A DNA stretch of 64,000 bases from Lucinisca nassula (taxonomy: Eukaryota; Mollusca; Bivalvia; Lucinida; Lucinidae). Made by a program: the position numbers and the translations under genes. The notes under the pieces are model-generated. The model was not told where the DNA came from, did no database searches, and saw only the letters and a list, made by a program, of their open reading frames with translations. Location: positions 154,989,245-155,053,244 of the forward strand of contig OY757011.1 of assembly GCA_963580285.1 (NCBI GenBank), given 5' to 3'. How positions within the stretch are numbered: position 1 is the stretch's first letter; each line of letters opens with the position of its first letter. Of the stretch, positions 21,751-33,062 are shown in pieces.

Positions 21751-21942
21751 AAAAAAAAAAACAAAAATGTAAGCGCTACTTTTCTATCATAGAAGGAAAT
21801 GTTAACAGGGACACGATAACTTTATGATTTAATTTTTACACTGGTCTGAATAGGGATATAGGGAGACACTGGCTGAGAAAGATGATAAAGTAAACAATTT
21901 GAGCCTCTACATATGAAAAGGCACGATTTGACACGCACGAAC

Positions 21943-22254
21943 ACGGCCTCAGTGGCTCAGTCGGATGCGCGTCTGACTGGTGATCAGGAGGACGCGGGTT
22001 CGACTCCCGCCGGGGTCGGCAACATTCTTTCGTGGAGATTGATCATGAAATCTTTTCTACGGTCATTCTCTCCCTTCCGCTGATTCAAGAAGGGCAGTTG
22101 TCAGTTTCTGGCGAAAGAATGTGCACTGTACTGGTTAACCGCTTACGTATAGGCCTGCCCAGGAAAGTGTTGATAGGTAAACTGACCGGCTCAAAAATGA
22201 CCTAAATAGTGTTGACTGGGCCGTAAAACTCCAAAACAAACAAAACAAACAAAA
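21943..22254 (+). mobile_element. SINE-B, full length, tRNA-like head
   Basis: The head GGCCTCAGTGGCTCAGTCGG (A box) with B box GGTTCGACTCC resembles a tRNA. The body has GAAAGAATGTGCACTGTACT, then TAACCGCTTACGTATAGGCC and the tail AGTGTTGACTGGGCCGTAAA...CAAACAAAA. Target duplication GACACGCACGAAC at 21930-21942 and 22255-22267. The last third resembles the SINE-A 3' part. Confidence 0.93.
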
Positions 22255-22272
22255 GACACGCACGAACGACCA

Positions 22273-22605
22273 GCGAAGGGACCCGCCCATCGGGGCTTGA
22301 AAAAATAGATTGGGCTGCATGGTGCTTCCACGCAGAGCTGAAACCGACCGCACACGAGTACTGGTAAACCGCTTAGAAGGTCTGAGCCTGCCCAGGCAAA
22401 GTGTTGCAAGTGGGACCGTCCCTGCCTATATAAATCCAATTGGTTTGCTTGGGCAGAAGGGCTTGAGATGTCATCCCCACAAAATTGGAAGCAATGTCTC
22501 TAAAATGACCTAAATAGTGCTGACGGGGACGTAAAACCTCAAATCGGCCAAATTGGAAGCAACGTCTCCAAAATGATCTAAACAGTTTTAACGGGGACAT
22601 AAGAT
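22273..22605 (+). mobile_element. SINE-A with duplicated 3' end
   Basis: Starts GACCCGCCCATCGGGGC a few bases after SINE-B. The GGAAGCAACGTCTCCAAAAT block occurs twice, so the 3' end is duplicated or two copies are fused. Confidence 0.8.
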
Positions 22606-22619
22606 CTCAACACACACTC

Positions 22620-23280
22620 GCGTCGCAGTCGGCCCGACGTTCGCCCGCTGTTTGATGACTAGCTGGGTTTGCTGCTCGCATTCATGTAGACTGGACCCAA
22701 AGGTAGCTCCATACAAGACGGTATGCGTGACTGCGCATTCTCATTTGAAGAACAAAAAACAAAGAATACATGTAGGCTACCAAGTGTCCTTTTCTTAAGG
22801 ATCAGCTTAATTGTGTGTGATCAAAGTAAGTTCATGTGTCGAGTAGTCATTGAGCCCCAGGCTCCGTACAACGGATACAACAGAGTACGGTAACCATTTC
22901 CGTAATAACTCTAAGTACAGGGATACCTTATCTACAAACCATACTGCTCCTAAAATTTGAAATAGTCCATTCTATTACCACTTGATGTGTCCTGGTAAAA
23001 GTGTAGATCCTGATCAGACGCCGCGTTCCGCATTTACACAATACTGACCCCACAACGTTAACAATGCACGTTCCGCGTTTAAATAACACTCTGACCGTTC
23101 TGATCTTACCTTCTCTGCACAACATTCTGACCTCACAACGATACGAATAGCGTGGCTAACCGTACAAATTTGCGATAGTCACGTGGAAATCAGCTATATG
23201 TAAAGCTAGTAACTTTGGGTCGATTTAAAAACAATCGATCCAAAATTTATCTTTCATGATGCAGCTACAGGATTTGTTAA
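22620..23280. other. Mixed spacer with repeat fragments
   Basis: Contains a half GTGTAGATCCTGATCAGACG hairpin (22998-23030) and a TAGTCACGTG / GGGTCGATTT fragment (23170-23250). No gene seen. Confidence 0.5.
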
Positions 23281-23281
23281 C

Positions 23282-23526
23282 ATATGGGCCCCGTCAAGCG
23301 ATTTCGGTACTTATCGCCTATGCGAGCAGCGAAGGTTCAGGCGAGCCTGCGCATCCGCGCAGTCTCGCCAGAACCTTCGCTGCTCGCTCATACAAGCAGT
23401 GAATCAAGAGGCACCTTCAGACAGAAAGCCATATCCCTGGCCCCTCTGAATGGCTGGGCATGCGCAGTTAAAATTTGTCATGACGGAATGCTCGAAGACA
23501 CAAATTCGCTTGGCGGGGCTCATATG
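23282..23526. mobile_element. MITE with GGGCCCCGTCAAGCG ends, 4-bp duplication
   Basis: Ends GGGCCCCGTCAAGCG and, inverted, GAGCCCCGCCAAGCG. Flanks fit a 4-bp duplication ATAT. The left half is a GC-rich palindrome (GCGAGCAGCGAAGGTTC ... GAACCTTCGCTGCTCGC). A second copy lies inverted at 47640-47878. Confidence 0.82.
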
Positions 23527-23626
23527 AACCCACTAACGTGAAAAACCTGTCTTCCGGATGTACGACTAGGTAAGACACAAACCAACCTGTTCAGCTACAC
23601 AGACTTGATACTGTCTTAAGATTTAA

Positions 23627-23848
23627 GGGGAATGGGAACACCTGGCAGATGTTTTCGCCATTTTTCGAAGGGAGACAACTTTTGGGACTTCCTGACCGCT
23701 TTTCTACAAACTATATCCCACTGAAAAAGGGGGAATAATTTGCTCCTGAGGTGCAAATATTCTTTCCTTTAAGAGTTTACCCCTACTGACAAGGGGAACA
23801 AAAATACCTTTGAATGAGTTGCCACCCCTGAAGGTGTTCCCATTCCCC
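23627..23848 (+). mobile_element. TTAA-flanked MITE, best copy
   Basis: TTAA at 23623-23626 and 23849-23852. The ends are GGGGAATGGGAACACCT and AGGTGTTCCCATTCCCC, perfect inverted repeats of 17 bp. Non-coding. Other copies: 14770-15004 and 30326-30572. Confidence 0.92.
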
Positions 23849-24081
23849 TTAATATATAGACAAGGGATACTGTACTATCTAAGCCAGAAAAGAATGTCTG
23901 ACCAACGTCAGGTCGTTATGATACGACGTTTTAACGTCGTACCGCTGTCGGCCCGACGTTGGCCGAAATTTTGTGCTTGCTGGGATTTCCCCGGTGGTGT
24001 TGATCATATTGCGCGGATGTTCTTTGATGCTTGTAAATGCATAACAGGTTTTCTTTTGGCGTGACCCATTTTTATGTGTTG

Positions 24082-24350
24082 TTCTGTTTGATTTGACGTT
24101 TAACGTCCCCGTCAGCATTCTTTAGGTCATTCTGGCGACGTTGTTTCCAATTTTGTGGGACTTTTACCCGACAATGGGATGAAATGACATCTCAAGCCCT
24201 GCCGCCAAATGAAACCATTAGGGTTTTTGCATGGACGGTCCGGATCGGAACAGTTTGCCTTCTAATAATATAAGCGGTTTACCAGTTTTCGTGTGCGGTC
24301 TGTGGAAGCACCTTGTAGCCCAGTTTATTTCTTTAAGCCCCAATCGGCGA
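24082..24350 (-). mobile_element. SINE-A, diverged
   Basis: Recognised by TTGATTTGACGTTTAACGTCC, GGGACTTTTACCCGACAATG and a head ending TTTAAGCCCCAATCGGCG. The region just upstream (23890-23990) is an ACGTC-rich CAGCAGGCA-type fragment. Confidence 0.82.
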
Positions 24351-24419
24351 GGCCCTTTTATGTGTTGCTTTGTGAATGTATGCGAAAAACGGCGCATATT
24401 CAAAATAAGTTCAATTCTG

Positions 24420-24515
24420 AGCTTCTCCGGACCTTAAGATGAGGCTTTAAACCGAGGTCACGCCTCCATATGACCTTAGTTGTTGGTGGGATGTAAAACC
24501 CCAAACACAGACCAG
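24420..24515 (+). mobile_element. SINE-D, 5'-truncated
   Basis: TTTAAACCGAGGTCACGCC, ATATGACCTTAGTTGTTGG and GTGGGATGTAAAACCCC match the SINE-D body and 3' end. Confidence 0.8.
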
Positions 24516-24540
24516 CGTTATGGTAACAAGATTTGTCGTG

Positions 24541-24841
24541 GCCCCCGCCTATCGGGGCCTAAAGAAATAGGCTGCATGATGCTTCCACGCAGAGCTGATT
24601 TCGACACGTCACACGAGTAATGGTAAACCGCTTAGAGGATCTGAGCCTGCCCAGGCAATGCGGTGCGAGTCGGACCGTCCATACTTATAAACCTATTGGT
24701 TTCATTGGGCGACAGGGCTTGAGATGTCATTTCATCTCAGTGCCGGGTAAAAATCCCACAAAATTTGGAAGCAACGTCTCCAAAATGACCTATACAGTGT
24801 TGACGGGGACGTTCAACCTCAAACCAAACAAACAAAACAAT
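24541..24841 (+). mobile_element. SINE-A, full length, 9-bp target duplication
   Basis: ATTTGTCGT at 24532-24540 and 24842-24850. Head GGCCCCCGCCTATCGGGGC, tail AACCAAACAAACAAAACAA. Confidence 0.92.
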
Positions 24842-24875
24842 ATTTGTCGTAGGAGTGGGTAGTTCGTCTCTTTGC

Positions 24876-25212
24876 GGCCCCCGCCCATAGGGGCTTGAAG
24901 AAATATATGGGCTGCATGATGCTGCCACGCAGAGCTGAATCCGGCCCGCACACTAGTACTGGTGAACCGCTTAGAGGATCTAAGCCTGTCCAGGAACCGC
25001 GGTGCGAGGCGGACCGTCCATGCTTATAAACCCTATTGGTTTCATTGGGCGACATGCTTATAAACCCTTTTGGTTTCATTGGACGACAGGGCTTGAGATG
25101 TCATTTCATTACAGTGTGGGTAAAAGTCCCATAAAATTGGAAGCAACGTCTCCAAAATGACCTTTACAGTGTTGACGGGGACGTTAAACCTCAAATCAAA
25201 CAAACAAACAAA
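24876..25212 (+). mobile_element. SINE-A with internal 36-bp duplication
   Basis: The ATGCTTATAAACCC...TTTCATTGG block occurs twice (25019 and 25055). AGTTCGTC near 24860 and after the tail at 25213 suggests a partial target duplication. Confidence 0.85.
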
Positions 25213-25321
25213 GTTCGTCCGAGTCTTTATACGATAAGTCTATATATACCATCACGAAAATACGCCTATATTATTTTGACCACCATGAACTGGGGTTTAC
25301 AGGGGTAAACCTTATTTGTCG

Positions 25322-25426
25322 TATTTCTGCTCTAAAATCTAGACTGTGGGTACTCGTCAGAACCGCCTCGATGAGGCGGGTCTAACGAATACCCACAATC
25401 CTTATTTTGAGCAGAAATAAGAAAAA
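25322..25426. repeat. AGAACCGCCTC hairpin with 100-bp span
   Basis: TATTTCTGCTCTAAAAT and ATTTTGAGCAGAAATA form outer arms; AGAACCGCCTC / GAGGCGGGTCT the inner stem with one mismatch. Confidence 0.85.
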
Positions 25427-25429
25427 TAT

Positions 25430-26185
25430 CACAATTTGTCATTTTTTTTTCTGCGAAAAAGGTTACAATGTATTTGTATTGGCGTGTTTACGTAATGGCA
25501 CGCTCTTCAAATCTTACCCACCGTTGCATCAATGTTGATGTTACGTTGCATACACATGTGTTCCCGCTGCTTTAGGCCTACTTTCAATGCTGTGTGTCTG
25601 CGGAGATCTTATAATCATTTTCATTTGGTTTTCTTTCTTTCTTCTTTCTGTCTTTGGTCTATGTCCTGCGGTTTTCGTGTAATTCGGTTGAATAGGGTGA
25701 TTTCGCAGTTTAGTCATTATTGTTTTAAGTGATAAATGCATGTGTCTTGACAAATTAAAATGCATACCCTGCAGCTAGACAAGAGATTATTTATTTATTT
25801 GTTTACCATCTTGTCACAAACCAAAAGTACTTCATCAGAATCGAGCAACAAACGAGTCCGGGACAAATTAAACCAAAAGAAAGTTTGCAATCACTTTTGT
25901 CTACTCTTTCTCATTACTGGCTGCCGACATCTTCCAACTGTATGCCCCTATTTTCCATTGAAAACAATGCTCGGCATTTATTGTGAATCGTCTGTGACTA
26001 ATTAACCCCCCCCCCCCCCCCCCCCAAAAAATAATCTGCTCTGGAGTTTTTGTGGCACTTCAAATGTTAAAGAATAAGCGTTTCGGCCCCTGTATCCATG
26101 TATCGGTCACCGTTCATTCTAGAGTCTGTGCATGCCTTCGGTGTGGCAACCATGGATAACAAAATCACAGCATTGACAACACTGA
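25430..26185. other. Unassigned sequence with a C20 run
   Basis: A homopolymer of about 20 C lies at 26006-26025. Overlapping small frames (25532-25765, 25760-26005) have no recognisable content. Confidence 0.5.
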
Positions 26186-26189
26186 TCGT

Positions 26190-26265
26190 TTTGTTTGATT
26201 TGAGGTTTTAACGTTCCCGTCGACACTATATTGGCCATTTTGGAGACGTTGCTTTACAAAATATT
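26190..26265 (-). mobile_element. SINE-A 3' fragment
   Basis: TTTGTTTGATTTGAGGTTTT, CCATTTTGGAGACGTTGC only: about 75 bp of the 3' end. Confidence 0.75.
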
Positions 26266-26834
26266 AGAAAAAAAATGTTTTGTACGCATACTGGCATGCA
26301 TTCTGAATTCTCTTGTAACCGTCAGAAATGATAAAGATTATACCCATAGATTATTTCGGACCTATCACGGTTTACATTTATCGGCAGCAATTTTCATATA
26401 GCAAACACGTCGTTCGAGTAAACATTATAGAGAAACCAGACCTCGTGGTTTAGAGTGTGTTGAGCATGAACTCATGCTCAACATAGTTGAGCAAGAAATT
26501 TATAGTGCTCATTAATATCAAAATTCAGTCGAACTGCAAAGGCATGAGCACCGTTATGGGTGGATTCTCTACTGTATGCTTAAAGTACACGAATTTAAGG
26601 GCCATGACGCGGCGTCTGATCAGGATCTTCACTTCAGGATTTTAGGGGCTAAACGAAACGGTCTAACTACCCCGTTCAGGCCCATTTGCAACAGGCCCAT
26701 TTGCCCAATCTATACTCAGAGACAACTGCCTAACCAGTGCTGTCAGTGATTTGATTTGATTTATTGTGGAAATTTGTTCTAGATGGGTGGTTCCAGCCAG
26801 GTTGAGAGCTGATCATAGCGCCATGTTAGGCATA

Positions 26835-27685
26835 GTGGGAACAATTTAGAGATATCTTTTGAGGACAATTTAGAGGTATCTTTTGAGGACAATTTAGATA
26901 CGTCTTTTGTTGACAATTTGATTTTTTGTTTGTTTGTTTGTATTGGAGTTTAACGACCCAGTCAACACTATTTTAGGTCATTTTTGAGCCGACCAGTTTA
27001 CATATCCACACTTTTCCTGGACAGGCTCATACGTAAGCGGTTAACCAGTACAGTGCACATTCTTTCGCCAGAAACTGACAACTGCCCTTCTTGAATCAGC
27101 GGAAGGGAGAGAATGGCCATAGAAAAGATTTCATGATCATTCTCCAAGAATGAATGTTGCCGAACGCGGCAGGTATCGAACCCGCATCCTCCCGATCACG
27201 TCAGACGCGCATCCGACTGAGCTATCGAGGCCGACGATGACAATTTGATATTTCTTTTGGAGACAATTTATGTTTTTTGGTGACAATTTAGTGACATTTT
27301 GATGACAATTTAGAGATATCGCTTGATGACAATTTAGATAAGCCTTTTGATGACAATTCAGAGATATCTTTTGAGGGCAGATTAGAGATATATTTTGAGA
27401 ACAGTTTAGAGATACCTTTTAATGACAATTCAGAGATGTCTTTTGAGGACAGTTAAGAGATATCTAATGAGGACAATTTAGAGATATATTTTAAAGACAA
27501 TTTAGAGATATATTTTGAAGACAATTTAGAGATATCTTTTGATATGACAATTCAGATATATATTTTGGGGACAGCTAAGAGGTATTTCATGAGGACAATT
27601 TAGAGATATCTTTTGAGAACAGTTTAGAGATATCTTTTGATGACAATTCATAGATATCTTTTGATGACAATTAAGAGATATCCCG
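26835..27685. repeat. 24-bp GACAATTTAGAGATATCTTTT minisatellite
   Basis: Diverged tandem units with core GACAATTTAGAGATATC and TTTTGAGG/TTTTGATG linkers, about three before and eighteen after a SINE-B insertion. Confidence 0.9.
26923..27237 (-). mobile_element. SINE-B inserted in the minisatellite
   Basis: Full-length minus-strand copy; tRNA-like head near 27160-27237, tail TTTGTTTGTTTG at 26925. TGACAATTTGAT at 26911-26922 and 27238-27249 fits a 12-bp duplication, with the caution that it is also part of the array unit. Confidence 0.9.
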
Positions 27686-28079
27686 TCGATCTTCTATTAA
27701 ATGAAAGTTCATTAGAATCGATGCGGTACACACGACATATATTTTCAAGATTAAATAAGAAAGATCTCCCTAAGTTATCCCTAAATACGTGTTATCTAGA
27801 GGTATGGGACGAATGCCCTAATCCAATAACAAGCCCAAGTAATGCTATATATACCGTAATGATCCTAAGTCAGATTGGGACAGATAGGCCTAAGCAGACA
27901 GTGGAGACCCAGATCAGTCTGCCAATCCGCCTGCACTTTTTTGAATCCTTGCTGGATCATGAAACAAATTTGTTAAAATTTTAGAAGAATTACAGCAAGT
28001 CCCCAAGGTGTCCGAATTTTTTGGATTTTTACGGTATGTTGGTGTCTTTCATATCTGTACAACTAGCATTTTCTAAGAT

Positions 28080-28295
28080 GTAAATACAGTAAAATTCCTA
28101 TATTAAGACCACTTTTGGAACTGTTCAAAAGCAGTCTTTAAAGCCACTTTTGAACAGTCCCAAAGGTGGTCCCCACCAGAACTAGCATTTTCTAGGATGT
28201 AAATACAGTAAAATTCCTATATAAATAACACTTTTGGAACTGTTCAAAAGTGGTCTTTAAGACCACTTTTGAACATTCCAAAAGGTGGACTCCCT
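28080..28295. repeat. Duplicated ACCACTTTTGGAACTGTTC hairpins
   Basis: Two adjacent copies (28083-28180, 28197-28295) of a hairpin with arms CCACTTTTGGAACTGTTCAA and TTTTGAACAGTCCCAAAGGTGG-like. Short related text occurs at 30270-30310 and 30630-30690. Confidence 0.8.
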
Positions 28296-28299
28296 TTAG

Positions 28300-28830
28300 A
28301 ACACATAGGATGTAGGAAACACAAAAATGTACCTGAAACCTTCTAAAACATGCTTTTAAAAGCATAACTGTTGGTCTTAATAGTGGAATTTCATTGTAAT
28401 CTTTGCTGTAAGATTCTGGGTGGTCGTCAAAACTGTCTTATTGAACCCCAATAGAGCCTAATGAACTAAGGGTGCACAGGGGCGGCTTATATCTAGTCTG
28501 TTACGGGAATGGATACGCCCTCAGGGTAGGCAACTTTTTCAAAACAGTTTTGCCATTCTTATCAATAGGCTTTAACCCTTAAATGCTAAATTTCGGCAAA
28601 CGACATAATATTTTTCAAATTATTTTTCAAGATTTATGATATGACGTCGTTGATAAGCAGTGGATAACGTCGTGTAATAAAAATCGTATGACCACACGTG
28701 TAATAACACTTTGGCGGGATTAAGTAACATAATGACGACGTCCTTGTCAACAATTAATTTTTCGCAGAAAAATTGTTAAATTAAAAGGCGATAAAATCCA
28801 ATTTAAAGTAGTCATATGATAAAGAGAATC
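28300..28830. other. AT-rich spacer
   Basis: No gene or clear repeat apart from the dispersed TTAACCCTTAAATG text near 28571. Confidence 0.4.
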
Positions 28831-28837
28831 TTACACT

Positions 28838-28915
28838 CGTGGTCATTTCATATGAAATTTATGAAACTCGCCGAAGGCTCGTTTCATAAATTTCATTTGA
28901 AATGACCACTCGTGT
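28838..28915. repeat. CATTTCATATGAAATTTATG hairpin
   Basis: CTCGTGGTCATTTCATATGA and its inverse flank ACTCGCCGAAGGCTCGT. A second copy is at 36910-36990. Confidence 0.85.
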
Positions 28916-29120
28916 AACATCCTCTTTGTCTGACAGACGATTGGAATGGCCTGTCTTAATTCCTCAAAAATCGAAAATGCCGTCTGCTGTAGGCACGTGC
29001 TAAAGGGCTTCATGATTAAAACCCAATGACATAGAAAATGAAAACTATAGCCCAGCCAGCGTCGAACCCTTTTATTTGAACACAGTGTTGGTAAGATAGT
29101 TTTTGGGTCGATTGTTTAAG

Positions 29121-29290
29121 AAATAATCTCCACGTACCGTGTGTTATCGTGATTAACACACGGTGTTGGAGGGCAGATTGCGAAATATTAATTCACGACG
29201 GCGAAGCCGGAGTGAATTAATATTCGCATCTGCCCGACAACACCGTGTGTTAATCACGATAACACACCGGGTGCGTGGAAATTATTTCGA
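29121..29290. mobile_element. 170-bp near-perfect foldback element
   Basis: Arms GTGTGTTATCGTGATTAACA and its inverse TGTTAATCACGATAACACAC, then GGCAGAT and ATTAATTCAC / GTGAATTAAT inward to a CGGCGAAGCCG loop stem. AAATAATCTCCACG / CGTGGAAATTATTT extends the arms. Confidence 0.85.
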
Positions 29291-29294
29291 TTCT

Positions 29295-29780
29295 AACATG
29301 ATGCTAAACTGAAATACAGTAGTAACAAAGCGTTATCTTGGGGACTATTTTGCAGCGGATGTCGACAGAAGGAAATGTTTACATGCCACGTCACGATGAC
29401 GCCAAATTGCACGCACCACGTTGACGACGTGAATTATCGCATATTTGCAAACGCTGACGTTTCCACTGGGTTCAATGGGAAAAACGTTAACGTCATGTTA
29501 GAATTGTAAATCAACCCAAAGTTACTCAGAACAGTAGCATTTCGTTGTTGATGTCCAGTTGACTATCGATTTTTTGTAAGAAATCCAGGTAACGTCTATT
29601 TATAGAAATAGCTTCGATATTCTTATCGTTGTGACGTCAAAGTGCTTAGTAAAGAGGGCTATAGTTATTTTAAACACTGACAGGCTTATGTGTTGGGACA
29701 TTGGTAAACAGTGTAGACCTAGATCAGACGTCGCAGAACGCGACGCATGAACAGGGTCTCCAATGTTTGCTACACGTACA
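29295..29780. other. Spacer with repeat fragments
   Basis: A degraded CAGTGTAGACCTAGATCAGA hairpin lies at 29706-29769; GTTGACTATCGATTTTT text near 29560 belongs to the TTTGGGTCGATT family. No gene. Confidence 0.5.
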
Positions 29781-29905
29781 GTAGTGAGTGAGTGTTTGAG
29801 TTTTACGTCCCACCAACTGCTAAGGTCATACGGAGACGGGACCTCGGTTTAAAGACTCATCCGAAAGTCTGGAGAAGCCCGGGATCGATCCTGCGACCCT
29901 GGTGT
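29781..29905 (-). mobile_element. SINE-D, head lost
   Basis: Tail side GTGAGTGAGTGTTTGAGTTT, then CCACCAACTGCTAAGGTCAT and GGACCTCGGTTTAAAGACTC, ending in GGGATCGATCCTGCGACCC. Confidence 0.85.
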
Positions 29906-30325
29906 ATACACGTACAAGAATTTCAGGGTTAAACGAAACAGTCTTGTCTTAGGCCCCGTTTAGTACCATTTTCTCTTTTACTTTCATTACACTCAATCGA
30001 CCCACCAGAGCTGGCAGTACTTTGATTTTTATCTCGAGGTTTGACTGTTTGACAAAACCAATGAAGTGGAGTTAAGCCCATTCTGAGACTTGAACTAACG
30101 TAGTAAACAGTGGTGTGTAATCTTTTATTATGGAGAAGGTTCATAGCTTCCCTAGTTACAACACGAGGATACGGCACTTCTATTATGGCGGTAAAATCTT
30201 GCTATAAAGACCAAAAGATGGTTGTAATATTGGAATTCTATCCCTCTTTTCTTTTAAGTTACAAGAAAGGTCCAGTGAAATTTTGCTATTAAGACCACCT
30301 AAAATAAGCCAAATTATGCTTTTAA

Positions 30326-30572
30326 TGGTAGTGGGAACACCTTCAGGGGAGCAACTCCTGCAAAAGTATGTTTGTCTCCCATGCCAATAGGGGTCAACTC
30401 TTAAAGCTCCTGAGGAGCAAATTCTTTCCGTAAAGAGTAGACCCCTTTTTCAGTGGGACATGGCTTATAGAAAAACGTACAGGAAGTCCCGAAAGTTGCC
30501 CCCCCCCCCCCCCCCCCCCCACCTACGAATGTTTAAAAACGGCGGAAAATCAGTCAGGTGTTCCCATTCCCC
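30326..30572 (-). mobile_element. TTAA-flanked MITE with internal C run
   Basis: TTAA at 30322-30325 and 30573-30576; right end CAGGTGTTCCCATTCCCC, left end TGGTAGTGGGAACACC. A run of about 22 C near 30499-30520 replaces the AGTTGTCTCCC text of other copies. Confidence 0.88.
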
Positions 30573-30973
30573 TTAAAGCATATTTAGAAGGTTTCATGTA
30601 CATTCTAGGTCCAGTGTGCGCTAGTGGGAGACCACCTTTGTGACTGTTCAAAAGCGGCCTTGACTCCCAAAAATGGCCTTAATATCGGAATTTTACTGTA
30701 ATTCCCTGAGATTTATAGCATTTTGATTTAACATTCCAAGTGCTACGGAAAATTCTAGAATATTAATAGAAAATGGGCTTAACATTTCAAGTGAATCCGC
30801 TCAGCAGAGAATTAAGAAAAAAAAAACTTTGAAAATGCCATCAGCGATAGAAGGGTTAATAATACTCCTTAGAAAATAATGTATAATTGCCCTGCAAATA
30901 ATATTTTATCACTCAAGTTAAATAAATAAATAAATAAAACAGACGAACGAATAAAAGTTTTCCTTATACCGAG

Positions 30974-30995
30974 ATTCTCTCTCTCTCTCTCTCTC
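30974..30995. repeat. TC dinucleotide microsatellite
   Basis: About ten TC units. Confidence 0.9.
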
Positions 30996-31018
30996 ATTTT
31001 GTTGCATTAGTTTATTAA

Positions 31019-31235
31019 CCCATATATGCCTAGTGGCCCTTTTTTGGGACGGCAAACAGTGTAGACCCAGATCAGACGCCGCATAACGCGGCGTCTGATC
31101 TGGGTCTACACTGTTTGCTCAAAGAACATACATTTTTGTACAACTTACATTAAACAAAACAAATCTGACACCCCTATAATTGAAAATGGACAACTCCAAA
31201 TTTATAAGATGGAAGATTCCATTGTTATATATGGG
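31019..31235. mobile_element. TTAA/CCC MITE, type ATATATGCC
   Basis: TTAA at 31015-31018 and 31236-31239; ends CCCATATATGCC and TTATATATGGG. Contains the most perfect GTGTAGACCCAGATCAGACG hairpin (31054-31120). The left end recurs at 40088 and again in its duplicated neighbour near 40525. Confidence 0.88.
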
Positions 31236-31239
31236 TTAA

Positions 31240-31960
31240 AGAAACCAGTTTTTTATTGTTGTGCCACAAGATAGCAAGACATCATTCATCATTTTCTCTT
31301 ATCTGTTTCAAGCATTTAGAAAAATATGAAATAAAGCGTAAAGCGGAATACGTCTGGGAAAAAATGACTTACTTTCCGCAAAAGTTGAGACACGCTTCTA
31401 CGAAGAGATCCAAGAGGACCCCCGGTGGCATCTCCTGGTGGGGTCGGGTGAGGTAGCACCACCGAGGACACACTGTCATGTCATTTAAATATTTTCCGAG
31501 TATAAATCCCATTCATTTTTATAATTCCACATATATAGACTTGATCCAATATATGCACATATACACGACATCCACACTATAAGCCTTTCACCACACCTGA
31601 GCCAGTGACCAGGTAAAAGGTAATCGCTAAAAAGATCATTGAGCGCTCATCACGCCTTGCAGACAACAATTTCATTTTTTATACTCCCAGAGAAAATAAG
31701 GATTGGCATTTCGTGTGAATTGTCTGCTGCGCAGACGATTCACATGAAATATATAGCCATATTTTCTCTGAAAAAAAAAAGAAAGGAAAAAATGAGGATG
31801 TCGTCTGCCCTACATTTTTCTCGATGCTTTGAGGGTTAAGCCGTTTGGGTTGACATTACGAAATAAAGATATCCCTCCCTTATTGGTCAATACACCTAGC
31901 TACGATAGATTTCAAAAGCATTTTATTGATTACGATTATTATTTCAAGGAGGTGAAAGTT
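31240..31960. other. Unassigned sequence with a hairpin
   Basis: AAAATAAGGATTGGCATTTC... and TTTCACATGAAATATATAGC... around 31690-31770 form an imperfect hairpin (CATTTCGTGTGAATTGTCTG / CAGACGATTCACATGAAAT). A 66-codon frame at 31256-31456 has no motif I recognise. Confidence 0.45.
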
Positions 31961-31977
31961 TTAAGGTTTTTGTTTGT

Positions 31978-32270
31978 TTGATTAGAGGTTTAACGTCCCC
32001 GTCAACACTGTAAAGGTCATTTTGGAGACGTTGCTTCCAATTTTGTGGGACTTTTACCCGACATTGAGATGAAATGACATCTCAAGCCCTGCCGCCCAAT
32101 GAAACCAATAGGGTTTATAAGCATGGACGGGCCGACTCGCACCGCTTTGCCTGGGCAGGCTTAGAGCCTCTAAGCGGTTTACCAGTACTCGTGCGCGGGT
32201 CGGTTTCAGCTCTTTGCTTGGAAGCATCATGCAGACAATATATTTCTTCAAGCCCAGATGGGCGGGGGCC
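31978..32270 (-). mobile_element. SINE-A, full length, 14-bp target duplication
   Basis: GAAAGTTTTAAGGT (31964-31977) and GAAAGTTTCAAGGT (32271-32284). Confidence 0.92.
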
Positions 32271-32642
32271 GAAAGTTTCAAGGTGCTCTACTATCATTTC
32301 TTCGCCTCATTTCTGTTTTATTTTTAATAATAAAACAAAAGGATGTCGGGGAGCTCGAGAGTTCAATCGCACAATATTATATGATAAAATATTGATTAAA
32401 GCTACATTTGCCTTAATTGCAACGGAAAATACCTCTCATTCTTTTTATTTCGACGACACATTGTAGTTTTCGGTCCCGGATTTCGCCACCAAAGATTTAT
32501 TCTTGGTGAAACCAATGTTTGTTGGTCTGTTGTAGACAAATCACTCGCTCTACGTGCTCGTGAATTGATCTACTTTACAGCTGATCTCCAAACTGTAAAT
32601 TATTAATCAACAAATCACTGCTAGAGCTTATCTATTTCTTAA

Positions 32643-32850
32643 CCCATTCAGTACCAGAAACTCCTAAAGGGGCACCTTGGCAAACACTGCAGGCCCAGAT
32701 AAGACGCCGCAGAACGCGGCGTCTGATCAGGGCCTACACTGTTTGCGAAAAGTAATGCCATCTTCAGAAAGCACAACCTGAAAACCCCTTAATTTTGGAA
32801 TGGAGTCCTGGTATGTATAAGGAGGAAGATTCCATTTGGTACAAAAAGGG
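32643..32850. mobile_element. TTAA/CCC MITE, type CAGTACCA
   Basis: Left TTAA 32639-32642, right decayed to TTGA at 32851. Ends CCCATTCAGTACCAG and TTGGTACAAAAAGGG. Contains an intact hairpin with GACGCCGCAGAACGCGGCGTC. Confidence 0.85.
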
Positions 32851-33062
32851 TTGAATAATAAGTTTCTTTCCGATACCAATATAGGCGTGCTGTGTCAGAA
32901 CATTGCACATATTGATCGTACATGTCATTTGATATAAAACATACTATAGCTGAAACACAATAATTTTGTTGTTTCTGTCAAATGCTCCCAACCTTTCGCC
33001 ATTGCTACACGAAACATCACACAGATTTATATCCATGATGATGTTTTTGATGCAAGAAAATC

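Noticed and set aside
21943..22020. A tRNA gene at the SINE-B head (and at SINE-C and SINE-D heads)
   Set aside because: Each is followed by a SINE body and tail and flanked by target duplications; the cloverleaf is imperfect.
31256..31456. A basic 66-codon frame followed by GGGTGAGGTAG, considered as an exon with a donor site
   Set aside because: No second exon, no motif and no way to test splicing by eye.
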